In this document: positions 54,166 to 63,560 of the stretch, one piece after another | Layout: each line of letters starts with the position of its first letter | How positions within the stretch are numbered: the first letter of the stretch is position 1 | Assembly: GCA_024234995.1 (NCBI GenBank) | Contig: JACKNF010000007.1 | Coordinates: 62,001 to 126,000, forward strand | Source: Gammaproteobacteria bacterium | GTDB taxonomy: Bacteria > Pseudomonadota > Gammaproteobacteria > Competibacterales > Competibacteraceae | Direction: 5' to 3' | DNA length: 64,000 bases | The notes under the pieces: generated by a model | Told to the model about the DNA's origin: nothing | Seen by the model: the letters and a program-made list of their open reading frames with translations, nothing else | Databases searched by the model: none | Position numbers and translations under genes: made by a program

Positions 54166-54236
54166 GATTGTCTCCTTAACGCTCAACCTCTGCCCTACCC
54201 TCTCTACCGGTGGAAAGGAGTTTTTGCAGCAATGCT

Positions 54237-56933
54237 TCAGGTCAGTTGCAACTTCACATGCAGTACTCCGGGATCGCCGAGCGCCGCTTCAACCTTAAAA
54301 TTAAGCGCCCGGTTGAGCCGAAGCATCGATTCGTTCTCCCGTAAAACCTCACCATAAATTTCCTTGATACCCTGCTGCTTGGCGTATTCGATGATATAAC
54401 GCATTAACATGGGTCCAAGCCCAATCCCCGTCATAGCCCGATCCACCAGGATCGCGTACTCGGCTCTTTCCATATCGGGGTCGGCATTGCAGCGCACCAC
54501 GCCCCAGATTTTGCCTTTACCGGGAATAGCATTCGGGTCGGTTACAATGATCGCCATCTCACGTTCGTAATCAAGCTGCGTCAATCGTGCCGCCATCTCA
54601 TGCGACAACTCATGGATCGGCTGGAAAAACCGCATTCGCACATCTTCCGCTGGCATCCGCTTAACCAGATTCTGTAGCTCGGGTTCATCCTCTGGCAGGA
54701 TCGGCCGCATGAGGAAGGAACGGCCATCCGGCAAGGTGTAGTGCCGTTCCATCTGCTTGGGGTAGGGCAAAATCGCTAGCCTTTTCGCTGCGGGCTCCGC
54801 ACTGGGCTCGATCACTACGTTAGCGTCCAACGCCAGTAATCCCTCCGGACTCAGCCAGATCGGGTTGATATCCAATTCGACGATTTCCGCCAAATCAACC
54901 ACCATCTGCGAAATCTTTAGCAGGGTTAGTGCGATGACATCCAGGTCGACCGGCCGGCCGCGATTAGTGCTGAGGCGACGGTATAACCGGGTCCGCCACA
55001 TCAGATCCCGCGCCAATTGCATGTTCAATGGCGGGAGGGCGTAAGCGACATCGCCAATAACTTCGGCCTCCGTACCGCCCTGACCGAAAAAGATCACCGG
55101 TCCGAACCGTTTACCGGTCCGGACTCCCATCATCAACTCATAAATATTATGCCGGTATTGCATAGGCTGCACCGCAAACCCGTCAATGACCGCATCGGGA
55201 GCGAGATCACGCACCCGATTGAGCATCTCAGTCGCAGCCACCAATACTTCCAGGGGATTTTTCAGGCTAAACGCCACTCCGCCCACATCAGACTTATTGG
55301 CGATGTCTGGCGAGAGAATCTTAAGCGCGACAGGTGCTCCCAGCTCCAGTGCCACATCGGTCGCTGCTTCTGGCGTGGAGGCAAATTGCAAAGGCACAGT
55401 AGGAATTTCATAGGCGCTCAGCACCTGGCTGGCTTCGTAGGCGTTTAATCGCCGGCGGCCAGCGGTCAGCGCAATCTGGATAATCCGGCGAGCCGTCTCG
55501 GCATCTGCCGTGAATTCCTCAGGCACTGAAGGGGGGGTTTCCATCAATAGTTCCTGATTCCGCCGATACTGAGCCAGCCGCATGAATGCCTCGACCGCTT
55601 CATCAGGCGCTTCATAGGTTGGGATATAGGCGTTTTTAAACAGTTGGCGCGCGGGTTCCACGGATGACTCGCCTAGCCAGCAACTCATCACCAGCCGCCG
55701 GCTCTTGACCGCACGTTCGGCCACAGCCCGAGCGCAATCCAAAGAGCGGTCAGTCGAAGCAGGGGCATGAATCACCAGGACTCCATCAGCACCTGGTTCC
55801 TGCAACAGCAAATCCAGGGCTTTTCCGTACTCGCCGGGACCAGCCGTATCGCCTAAATCTACCGGATTCTCAATTGGATAGCCAGGCCGGCAGGATTGCG
55901 TCATCTGATCACGGGTCGCCTTGCTGATTTCAGCCCGATGGCCACCGTAGCGCAGCAATGTATCAGTGGTCATCAATGCCAGACTGTAACTGTTGCTGAC
56001 AATAGTCAGCCGGTCGCTATAGACAGGTTTGGCAGTAGCCAGGGTTTCCGCTGCACTGAATAACTGCTCGATGTTGTCAACCCGCAGGATACCCGCACGC
56101 TGGAACACAGCATCGTAAACGGCATCTTCGACCGTGCCAGTGCGGAAATCACGTGGTTTGAGCACAATCACTGGCTTGACCCGAGCGGCAACACGGGCTG
56201 CCGATACAAATTTGCGACGGTTACGGGTATTTTCCATATACATGAGGATGGCACGGGTGTGTGAATCCCGCAGCAGATAATCCAGCAGATCGCCAAAATC
56301 CACATCCCAGCGAATCCCTACCGAAATTAGATGGGAAAATCCAATATTGCGGCTGGTAGCCCAATCCATCACGCTGCGCATCACCGCCGCTGACTGGCAG
56401 AGCAGCGCGATATGGCCATCCAGTGGCCGATGATTGCTCAAACTTGCATTCACATGGGCCGACGGCACGACGTAACCAAGGTGATCGGGCCCCATGATCC
56501 GCAACAGATAGGGCTTAGCCGTATCAAGGATTTTTTGTTTCAGTGTCTCCCCATCATCCGGATATTTACGCAGCATGTCCTGGTCAAGCAAGGCTGTTTT
56601 GATACCACGATGATCCTGCAACACTTCCCGCGTCAGCAACAGCACGGCCCGTGTGCCGCGCTGGCCCAGCTCACTAATCAAGGCAGGCGCTTCATCCAGC
56701 GGTGTGGTTACAATCGCCAAGTCCGGAGTGACCGGCAGGCTAGCGACATCCCGGTAGGCTAGCACCCCGGAAATAGATTGCTGATCGGGGTTCACCGGCA
56801 TCACCGGTCCCTTGAAGCCCCCCTCGATCAGGTTAAATTCTACGGTCGCATCGGAACCACCAGGCTGTTTACCGCGACCAATAACAGCGATGGAACGGGG
56901 TTTGAACAGATATTCGAGATTACGAATAGTCAT
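54237..56933 (-). CDS. pat: Protein lysine acetyltransferase Pat (PatZ/YfiQ type)
   Basis: 898 residues: a domain like ADP-forming acyl-CoA synthetase (CoA-binding YLFKPRSIAVIGRGKQPGGSD and GPVMPVNPDQQ at the N-terminus, succinyl-CoA-ligase-like middle, ATP-grasp at about 490-700) fused to a C-terminal GNAT acetyltransferase domain (about 745-898, with VDRAMTGIGLGPMLMRYIIEYAKQQGIKEIYGEVLRENESML). This is the layout of Pat, which acetylates the catalytic lysine of AMP-forming acyl-CoA synthetases and so inactivates them. The gene is divergent from an acetyl-CoA synthetase gene across 139 bases. Confidence 0.93.
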   Translation of the reverse strand: MTIRNLEYLFKPRSIAVIGRGKQPGGSDATVEFNLIEGGFKGPVMPVNPDQQSISGVLAYRDVASLPVTPDLAIVTTPLDEAPALISELGQRGTRAVLLLTREVLQDHRGIKTALLDQDMLRKYPDDGETLKQKILDTAKPYLLRIMGPDHLGYVVPSAHVNASLSNHRPLDGHIALLCQSAAVMRSVMDWATSRNIGFSHLISVGIRWDVDFGDLLDYLLRDSHTRAILMYMENTRNRRKFVSAARVAARVKPVIVLKPRDFRTGTVEDAVYDAVFQRAGILRVDNIEQLFSAAETLATAKPVYSDRLTIVSNSYSLALMTTDTLLRYGGHRAEISKATRDQMTQSCRPGYPIENPVDLGDTAGPGEYGKALDLLLQEPGADGVLVIHAPASTDRSLDCARAVAERAVKSRRLVMSCWLGESSVEPARQLFKNAYIPTYEAPDEAVEAFMRLAQYRRNQELLMETPPSVPEEFTADAETARRIIQIALTAGRRRLNAYEASQVLSAYEIPTVPLQFASTPEAATDVALELGAPVALKILSPDIANKSDVGGVAFSLKNPLEVLVAATEMLNRVRDLAPDAVIDGFAVQPMQYRHNIYELMMGVRTGKRFGPVIFFGQGGTEAEVIGDVAYALPPLNMQLARDLMWRTRLYRRLSTNRGRPVDLDVIALTLLKISQMVVDLAEIVELDINPIWLSPEGLLALDANVVIEPSAEPAAKRLAILPYPKQMERHYTLPDGRSFLMRPILPEDEPELQNLVKRMPAEDVRMRFFQPIHELSHEMAARLTQLDYEREMAIIVTDPNAIPGKGKIWGVVRCNADPDMERAEYAILVDRAMTGIGLGPMLMRYIIEYAKQQGIKEIYGEVLRENESMLRLNRALNFKVEAALGDPGVLHVKLQLT

Positions 56934-57072
56934 GGACGGATCTCGGGCGAGGACCAGTGCCAGAATTGGACCAGCGGATTGTGTTGGAATGATTTAATAA
57001 TAACCTGATTTATTGAGAACTGCTTGATCAACTAGCCACCAGCCACTAGCTACTAGCCACTGTGAGGATCCA

Positions 57073-58839
57073 ATGGCGGCCCTAATACACAAAACCTTGA
57101 ACGCCAACGAACCAGCCCCGAATCTGATGGACTATAGAGCAATGCGGGCTACATTCTCTTGGGACATCGCCTGCGCTGAACAAGCAAGATTACCCTATGA
57201 CCGCTTGAACATCGCTTTTGAAGCAGTGGATCGCTGGGTTGCAACTGGCCAAGGCGAGGTGGCCGCCTTGCGCTGGCTGGGCAAGAATGGCGAGCGGCAA
57301 GATTTTAGCTACACCGAATTGGCCCGGCTGAGCAATCGCTTTGCCAACAGTCTGGAACAGCTCGGTATCGGCCCAGGGGACCGGGTCTGCATCCTGGCTG
57401 GACGGATTCCCGAACTCTATATCACCGCATTGGGAACGCTGAAGGCCGGTGCGGTCTTCTGCCCGCTTTTCTCCGCATTCGGCCCAGAGCCCGTGCGGGT
57501 ACGTCTGGTTAAAAGCCAAGCACGGGTGCTAGTCACTACAACGCTGCTCTACCAGCGCAAGATACGGGAACAACGCAATAACTTGCCGGATCTGGAGCAT
57601 ATATTGCTCACTGACAGTGACGGAAGTGAACCGGGTACCCATTCCTTTCACACCCTGCTGGAGACCGGACCGGACCACCGGTCTCCACCTCGCACCCGGC
57701 CTGAAGACTGGGCTCTGCTGCATTTCACCAGCGGCACCACCGGAATACCCAAGGGGGCGATCCACGTTCACCAAGCTGTGGCCGCTCATCAATTAACTGG
57801 CCGCTGGGTGCTGGATCTGCGGCCGGGCGATATCTACTGGTGCACCGCTGATCCTGGTTGGGTCACCGGTGTTTCCTACGGCATCATCGCACCCTTCGTG
57901 AACGGCGCAACCCTGGTGGTGGATGAGGCGGAATTCGACGCCCGGCGCTGGTATGCCATTTTGGACCGGGAACGCGTCAATGTCTGGTACACCGCGCCAA
58001 CAGCGATCCGGATGCTCATGAAGGCCGGCGCCGAGGCAGTCCAAGGACATGACTTAAGCGCTTTGCGATTTATGGCTAGCGTCGGCGAACCACTAAATCC
58101 TGAGGCAGTCACTTGGAGTCTGGCCACTCTGGGCCGGCCCTTCCACGATACTTGGTGGCAAACCGAGACCGGAGCGATCATGATCGCCAATTACCGCGTC
58201 CTCGATATCCGGCCTGGCTCTATGGGGCAACCGCTACCCGGCATTGAAGCCGCTATTGTCCGGCGCCGGCCGGGGGGCGGCGTGGACCGTTTAGAACCCG
58301 GCGAGGAAGGCGAACTGGCATTACGGGCTGGCTGGCCCTCCATGTTCCGTAGCTACTTGGATGATGAAGAACGCTACCAGCAATGCTTTGCCGATGGCTG
58401 GTATCTGAGCGGCGATCTGGCGATCTGCGACATCGATGGTTATTTCTGGTTTGTGGGCCGCAACGATGACGTGATCAAAACCTCAGGTCATCTGATCGGC
58501 CCGTTTGAGGTCGAAAACGTGCTTATGGAGCATCCGGCAGTAGCCGAAGCTGGCATGATTGGCAAACCGGATGAGTTTGCTGGTCAGATTGTCAAAGCCT
58601 TCGTAGCATTAAAGCCTAGCTATGTACCCAGCGATGCGCTACGCAAGGAATTATTGGGCTTTGCCCGCACCCGGTTAGGGCCTGCAGTGGCGCCGCGCGA
58701 ATTGGAATTTATACCCGATTTACCCAAAACACGCAGTGGCAAGATTATGCGCCGGCTATTGCGCGCTCGTGAGCTGGGACTACCGCTGGGCGATGTTTCC
58801 ACCCTTGAAGGTGAAAATCCGGAAGAACCTGATGTTTAA
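57073..58839 (+). CDS. acsA: AMP-forming acetyl-CoA synthetase (AcsA-like)
   Basis: Activates acetate to acetyl-CoA through acetyl-AMP. 588 residues, nearer to the shorter AcsA of Bacillus (about 570) than to the 650-residue enterobacterial Acs. P-loop-like FTSGTTGIPKGAIHVH at about 219-234, DTWWQTETGAIMIAN (adenine/acetate site), LSGDLAICDIDGYFWFVGRNDDVIKTSGHLIGPFEVE and the C-terminal acetylation motif PKTRSGKIMRR with Lys557. That lysine is the target class for Pat, the divergent neighbour. ATG is preceded by GTGAGGATCC. A run of CTAGCCAC-type microrepeats lies at about 57030-57060. Confidence 0.93.
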   Translation: MAALIHKTLNANEPAPNLMDYRAMRATFSWDIACAEQARLPYDRLNIAFEAVDRWVATGQGEVAALRWLGKNGERQDFSYTELARLSNRFANSLEQLGIGPGDRVCILAGRIPELYITALGTLKAGAVFCPLFSAFGPEPVRVRLVKSQARVLVTTTLLYQRKIREQRNNLPDLEHILLTDSDGSEPGTHSFHTLLETGPDHRSPPRTRPEDWALLHFTSGTTGIPKGAIHVHQAVAAHQLTGRWVLDLRPGDIYWCTADPGWVTGVSYGIIAPFVNGATLVVDEAEFDARRWYAILDRERVNVWYTAPTAIRMLMKAGAEAVQGHDLSALRFMASVGEPLNPEAVTWSLATLGRPFHDTWWQTETGAIMIANYRVLDIRPGSMGQPLPGIEAAIVRRRPGGGVDRLEPGEEGELALRAGWPSMFRSYLDDEERYQQCFADGWYLSGDLAICDIDGYFWFVGRNDDVIKTSGHLIGPFEVENVLMEHPAVAEAGMIGKPDEFAGQIVKAFVALKPSYVPSDALRKELLGFARTRLGPAVAPRELEFIPDLPKTRSGKIMRRLLRARELGLPLGDVSTLEGENPEEPDV

Positions 58840-58918
58840 GCGGTTGACTCGAATTTTTACGGGCACATCAGCAGATACATAATGATTCCCGGCGGCCTCA
58901 TCAAGACTTGACCAGTAA

Positions 58919-58945
58919 GGCCCTGTTTTCCGGGACCGCAGGGCC
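58919..58945 (+). terminator. Hairpin downstream of acsA
   Basis: GGCCCTG (58919-58925) with CAGGGCC (58939-58945), 13-base loop. No T-run follows, so a role as a terminator is uncertain; it may be a protective 3' stem. Confidence 0.35.
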
Positions 58946-59037
58946 TCCTAATGAACAAGAGGCCTGCGTCACATTCCATCCATTCAAACAGAATGGTTAG
59001 CAGCACAGCTAGAGTGGAGCCGTCTAATTTGATAGAC

Positions 59038-59051
59038 TGACCATTAATTCA
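59038..59051 (+). promoter_or_regulatory. Possible ARG box upstream of carA
   Basis: TGACCATTAATTCA agrees at 12 of 14 positions with the ArgR box core TGAATWWWWATTCA. It lies 83-96 bases before the carA start, where arginine repression of carAB operates in enterobacteria. A single box is weaker than the usual tandem pair. Confidence 0.4.
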
Positions 59052-59081
59052 AAAACCTGGTTGATTTCACGCCGCATCCAG

Positions 59082-59106
59082 GGAGCGGTTTTTACCGCTC
59101 CTTTCT
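59082..59106 (+). terminator. Attenuator-like hairpin in the carA leader
   Basis: Perfect stem GGAGCGGT - TTTT - ACCGCTCC (59082-59101) followed by TTTCTT. It stands only 28 bases before the carA start codon, so it either ends an upstream transcript or controls carA by attenuation. Confidence 0.6.
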
Positions 59107-59133
59107 TATGCGCGTCTGTTTTGGAGGCACCCT

Positions 59134-60276
59134 TTGAGGAAATCCGCGATTCTTGCTCTGGAAGATGGCAGCCTGTTCCGGGGCGAATCTATCGGTGCTG
59201 ATGGCCACGCCCAAGGCGAGGTGGTGTTCAATACCTCGATCACCGGCTATCAGGAGATTCTGACCGATCCTTCATATTGCCAACAGATCATTACTCTGAC
59301 TTATCCGCATATCGGCAATGTAGGAACCAATGGTGGCGATGAAGAAGCCGGCTGTATCCATGCCAGCGGTCTGGTAGTGCGTGATTGCCCGGCTGCTGCC
59401 AGCAACTGGCGGAATCAACAATCCTTAGACAGCTATCTGCGCGAACGTGGCGTGGTTGCCCTGGCCGGTATCGACACCCGCCGCCTCACCCGGTTGCTGC
59501 GCGAGAAGGGTGCGCAAAATGGCTGCATCATGGCCGGTGATGCGCTTGATTTCGAACTCGCCCTGAAGCTGGCTCGTGAATTTCCTGGTTTGAAAGGCAT
59601 GGATTTGGCGAAAGCCGTCAGTGTCGCTACGCCCTATTCATGGCATGAAGGCCGCTGGCAGCTCGCTGGCAATGGTTTTCCCGCCGCCACGGATACCCCT
59701 TACCATGTCGTCGCCTGCGACTATGGGGTCAAGCGCAATATTCTGCGGATGCTGGCCGATCGAGGCTGCCGCTTGACGGTCGTTCCGGCACAAATGCCTG
59801 CTGCCGCAATCATGGAACTGAAACCTGATGGCGTATTTCTATCCAATGGCCCCGGTGACCCGGAGCCCTGTGACTACGCGATTACTACGATCCGCGCATT
59901 ACTGGAAATTGGCGTTCCACTGTTTGGAATTTGCCTCGGTCATCAGCTATTAGGCCTGGCCAGCGGCGCGAAAACCGTCAAAATGAAATTTGGCCATCAT
60001 GGCGGCAATCATCCGGTACTGGATCTCGACAGCCGCCAGGTGATGATCAGCAGCCAGAATCATGGCTTCGCCGTCGATGAAGCCACGCTGCCAGCCTGCC
60101 TGCGGGCTACGCACCGCTCGCTGTTTGATGGTTCACTGCAAGGCATTGCCCGCACCGACCGGCCAGCCTTCAGTTTCCAGGGTCACCCGGAAGCCAGTCC
60201 TGGCCCACATGACGTGGCGCCACTATTCGACCGGTTTATAGGTCTGATGGCGCAAAAAAATCAGGCTAAAATCTGA
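59134..60276 (+). CDS. carA: Carbamoyl-phosphate synthase small subunit CarA
   Basis: Glutaminase subunit that supplies ammonia to CarB for arginine and pyrimidine synthesis. 380 residues. Start is TTG at 59134, placed 9 bases after a TTGGAGG ribosome site; MRKSAILALEDGSLFRGESIG is the normal N-terminus. Class I amidotransferase residues: nucleophile in FGICLGHQLLGLA, histidine and glutamate in FQGHPEASPGPHD. The N-terminal domain (GEVVFNTSITGYQEILTDPSY) is complete. carB follows after 59 bases. Confidence 0.97.
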   Translation: MRKSAILALEDGSLFRGESIGADGHAQGEVVFNTSITGYQEILTDPSYCQQIITLTYPHIGNVGTNGGDEEAGCIHASGLVVRDCPAAASNWRNQQSLDSYLRERGVVALAGIDTRRLTRLLREKGAQNGCIMAGDALDFELALKLAREFPGLKGMDLAKAVSVATPYSWHEGRWQLAGNGFPAATDTPYHVVACDYGVKRNILRMLADRGCRLTVVPAQMPAAAIMELKPDGVFLSNGPGDPEPCDYAITTIRALLEIGVPLFGICLGHQLLGLASGAKTVKMKFGHHGGNHPVLDLDSRQVMISSQNHGFAVDEATLPACLRATHRSLFDGSLQGIARTDRPAFSFQGHPEASPGPHDVAPLFDRFIGLMAQKNQAKI

Positions 60277-60335
60277 TCCACAATCCTCAGGTTGACGGCA
60301 ATGATGCCTGATACCTGATACCTGGCCCTTGAGTC

Positions 60336-63300
60336 ATGCCCAAGCGTACCGATTTACAAAGTATTCTGATTATTGGCGCCGGTCCCATCGTGATCGGCCA
60401 AGCTTGCGAATTTGACTATTCCGGCGCGCAAGCCTGCAAGGCACTGCGGGAGGAGGGCTACCGGGTGATCCTGGTCAACTCCAACCCGGCCACGATCATG
60501 ACCGATCCCAACATGGCCGATGCCATCTATATCGAACCAATCCATTGGCAAACAGTTGCTCACATTATCGCCCGCGAGCGCCCCGACGCTCTGCTGCCGA
60601 CCATGGGTGGCCAGACTGCGCTGAATTGCGCCTTGGAGCTGGTTCAACATGGTGTATTGGAACAGCATGGCGTTGAGATGATTGGCGCTTCTCCCGACGC
60701 CATCGACATGGCCGAGGACCGCGAGCGCTTCCGCTTGGCAATGAATGAGATCAACTTAGCCACTCCGCGCTCAGTGGTTGCCCATACCCTGGAGGAGGCG
60801 CTGGCCCAGCATCACGAAATCGGTTTTCCAACCATCCTCCGCCCCTCTTTTACCCTGGGTGGCAGCGGTGGCGGCATCGCCTACAATCGCGAGGAACTGG
60901 TCGAAATCCTTGAGCGCGGCCTAGATTTGTCGCCGACCAACGAGGTGTTACTGGAGGAATCGGTACTAGGCTGGAAAGAGTTCGAGATGGAGGTGGTCCG
61001 CGACCGGGCCGATAACTGTATCATCGTTTGCTCCATTGAAAACCTCGATCCGATGGGCGTGCATACTGGCGACTCGATTACCATCGCCCCAGCCCAGACC
61101 TTGACCGACAAAGAATATCAGATCATGCGCGACGCCTCATTGGCGGTGTTACGCAAGATCGGCGTCGATACCGGCGGTTCCAACGTCCAATTCGCTATTA
61201 ACCCCGATGATGGACGCATGGTCATCATTGAGATGAACCCTCGCGTTTCCCGTTCCTCGGCGCTGGCTTCCAAGGCGACTGGCTTTCCCATCGCCAAGGT
61301 TGCGGCCAAATTAGCAGTCGGCTATACCCTGGATGAGTTGCAAAACGAGATTACTGGCGGGCGCACTCCAGCCTCGTTCGAGCCAAGCATCGACTATGTC
61401 GTGACCAAAGTACCTCGCTTCAATTTCGAGAAATTTCCCCAAGCCGATCCCCGGCTGACCACCCAGATGAAATCGGTCGGCGAAGTCATGGCGATCGGCC
61501 GCACCTTTCAGGAATCCTTGCAAAAGGCGCTGCGCGGGCTGGAAATTGGTGTCGATGGTTTCAACGAAATCCTCGATAGCAACCTTGCCAACCCACACAC
61601 GATTCTCAAACAAGAATTGGGCGTTCCCGGCGCGCGGCGGCTATGGTATGTCGCCGAGGCGTTCCGGCTTGGTTATTCAGTCGAAGCGCTTTACGAATTA
61701 ACCTGGATCGACCCCTGGTTTCTAACGCAGATTGAAGAACTGGTGCAGCTCGCTGGCGAGATACGGGCGACTGGCTTGGCAGCGCTGCATGACCGCGAGC
61801 GGCTATACTTTCTTAAACGCAAGGGCTTTGCCGACAGCCGGCTGGCGGCCTTAGCCGGTGCTGATGAGACCACCGTCCGCCGGTTACGCGAGCAGCTGGC
61901 TGTCCACCCGGTCTATAAGCGGGTCGATTCTTGCGCCGCTGAATTCGCCACAAGCACCGCCTATCTTTACTCGACGTATGAAGAGGAATGCGAGGCAGAA
62001 CCCAGCAATCGCGATAAAATCATGGTGCTAGGCGGCGGTCCTAACCGCATCGGCCAGGGTATCGAATTCGATTACTGCTGTGTCCACGCTGCCCTGGCGC
62101 TGCGCGAAGATGGCTACGAAACTATCATGGTCAACTGCAATCCAGAGACCGTGTCCACCGACTTTGATACCTCCGACCGGCTGTATTTCGAGCCTCTGAC
62201 CCTGGAAGACGTGCTGGAAATCGTCCGCAAGGAACGCCCCAAAGGCGTCATTGTTCAGTACGGGGGCCAGACGCCGCTGAAATTGGCCAAGCCGCTGGAA
62301 GCCAATGGGGTACCGATCATCGGCACCAGCCCGGATGCCATCGACTGTGCTGAGGACCGCGAACGGTTTCAGCAGATGATTGATCAACTGGGCCTGTTGC
62401 AACCACCGAATCGCACTGCCCGTGAAGCCGAGGAGGCCGTGCGGCTGGCCGGTGAAATCGGCTATCCTCTGGTGGTGCGTCCCTCCTACGTGCTGGGCGG
62501 CCGGGCCATGGAGATCGTCCATGAAGAAGGTGATTTGCGCCGCTACATGGCCGAGGCGGTGCAGGTTTCCAATGAATCGCCCGTGCTGCTGGATCGCTTC
62601 CTTAACGACGCGGTTGAGGTTGATGTTGATGCGCTGAGTGACGGTCGCGAGGTGATCATCGGCGGCATCATGGAACACATCGAGGAAGCCGGGGTTCATT
62701 CGGGTGATTCCGCCTGTTCGCTGCCACCCTTTTCCCTCAACCCAATGATTCAGGACCGGCTGCGTGAACAAGTCCGGGCAATGGCTTTGAAACTCGGTGT
62801 CATCGGGTTAATGAATACCCAATTCGCCATTCAAGGTGATGCGATCTACGTGTTGGAAGTCAATCCGCGCGCTTCACGCACCGTCCCCTATGTCTCAAAA
62901 GCCACCGGCCGGCCCTTGGCTAAGATCGCTGCCCGTTGCATGGTCGGACGCGCGCTAGCGGAACAAGGGGTATCCGGCGAGATCATTCCCAACTATTATT
63001 CTGTTAAGGAAGCCGTGTTTCCCTTCGTCAAATTTCCTGGCGTTGATCCGCTGCTGGGACCCGAAATGAAGTCGACCGGCGAAGTAATGGGAGTTGGGCG
63101 CACCTTTGGCGAAGCTTTCGCCAAGGCGCAACTTGGCGCTGGTGATCAGTTGCCACGTGGTGGCCGGGCTTTCATTAGCGTGCGCGACATCGATAAGACA
63201 AAAGCTATCGAGATTGCCCGTGATCTGGACCGGCTTGGCTTCGGACTGGTGGCCACTAAAGGGACTGCGGCGGCGCTACACAGCCATGGGCTTGCCTGTG

Positions 63301-63560
63301 AAACTGTTCATAAAGTCGGCGAGGGCCGGCCCCATATTGTCGACCTGATCAAGAATGACCAGATTGACCTGATCGTTAATACTACCGAAGGCAAGCAAGC
63401 GATTGCCGACTCCTTTTCCATCCGCCGCGAGGCGTTGATGCATAAGGTCAGCTACACCACAACGATTGCCGCGGCGCGGGCCACTTGTCTGGCTCTGCGC
63501 CAACTTGACAACAGGAGCGTGAACTGCCTCCAGGAATTGCACCGGGAATTGCTTATATGA
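60336..63560 (+). CDS. carB: Carbamoyl-phosphate synthase large subunit CarB
   Basis: Makes carbamoyl phosphate from bicarbonate, two ATP and the ammonia channelled from CarA. 1074 residues, the normal length. Two homologous ATP-grasp halves: first GAGPIVIGQACEFDYSG, RPSFTLGGSGGGIAYN; second LGGGPNRIGQGIEFDYCCVHAAL, RPSYVLGGRAMEIVH. Oligomerisation and C-terminal allosteric (MGS-like) domains end the protein. The stop overlaps the greA start by four bases, linking the two genes. Confidence 0.98.
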   Translation: MPKRTDLQSILIIGAGPIVIGQACEFDYSGAQACKALREEGYRVILVNSNPATIMTDPNMADAIYIEPIHWQTVAHIIARERPDALLPTMGGQTALNCALELVQHGVLEQHGVEMIGASPDAIDMAEDRERFRLAMNEINLATPRSVVAHTLEEALAQHHEIGFPTILRPSFTLGGSGGGIAYNREELVEILERGLDLSPTNEVLLEESVLGWKEFEMEVVRDRADNCIIVCSIENLDPMGVHTGDSITIAPAQTLTDKEYQIMRDASLAVLRKIGVDTGGSNVQFAINPDDGRMVIIEMNPRVSRSSALASKATGFPIAKVAAKLAVGYTLDELQNEITGGRTPASFEPSIDYVVTKVPRFNFEKFPQADPRLTTQMKSVGEVMAIGRTFQESLQKALRGLEIGVDGFNEILDSNLANPHTILKQELGVPGARRLWYVAEAFRLGYSVEALYELTWIDPWFLTQIEELVQLAGEIRATGLAALHDRERLYFLKRKGFADSRLAALAGADETTVRRLREQLAVHPVYKRVDSCAAEFATSTAYLYSTYEEECEAEPSNRDKIMVLGGGPNRIGQGIEFDYCCVHAALALREDGYETIMVNCNPETVSTDFDTSDRLYFEPLTLEDVLEIVRKERPKGVIVQYGGQTPLKLAKPLEANGVPIIGTSPDAIDCAEDRERFQQMIDQLGLLQPPNRTAREAEEAVRLAGEIGYPLVVRPSYVLGGRAMEIVHEEGDLRRYMAEAVQVSNESPVLLDRFLNDAVEVDVDALSDGREVIIGGIMEHIEEAGVHSGDSACSLPPFSLNPMIQDRLREQVRAMALKLGVIGLMNTQFAIQGDAIYVLEVNPRASRTVPYVSKATGRPLAKIAARCMVGRALAEQGVSGEIIPNYYSVKEAVFPFVKFPGVDPLLGPEMKSTGEVMGVGRTFGEAFAKAQLGAGDQLPRGGRAFISVRDIDKTKAIEIARDLDRLGFGLVATKGTAAALHSHGLACETVHKVGEGRPHIVDLIKNDQIDLIVNTTEGKQAIADSFSIRREALMHKVSYTTTIAAARATCLALRQLDNRSVNCLQELHRELLI

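Noticed and set aside
57030..57060. CTAGCCAC-type microrepeats before acsA as a regulator binding array
   Set aside because: Short, imperfect and adjacent to the ribosome site; more like slippage-made simple sequence than operator sites.
62028..62771. 247-codon frame antisense to carB
   Set aside because: carB is complete on the other strand; the frame has no recognisable domain or ribosome site.
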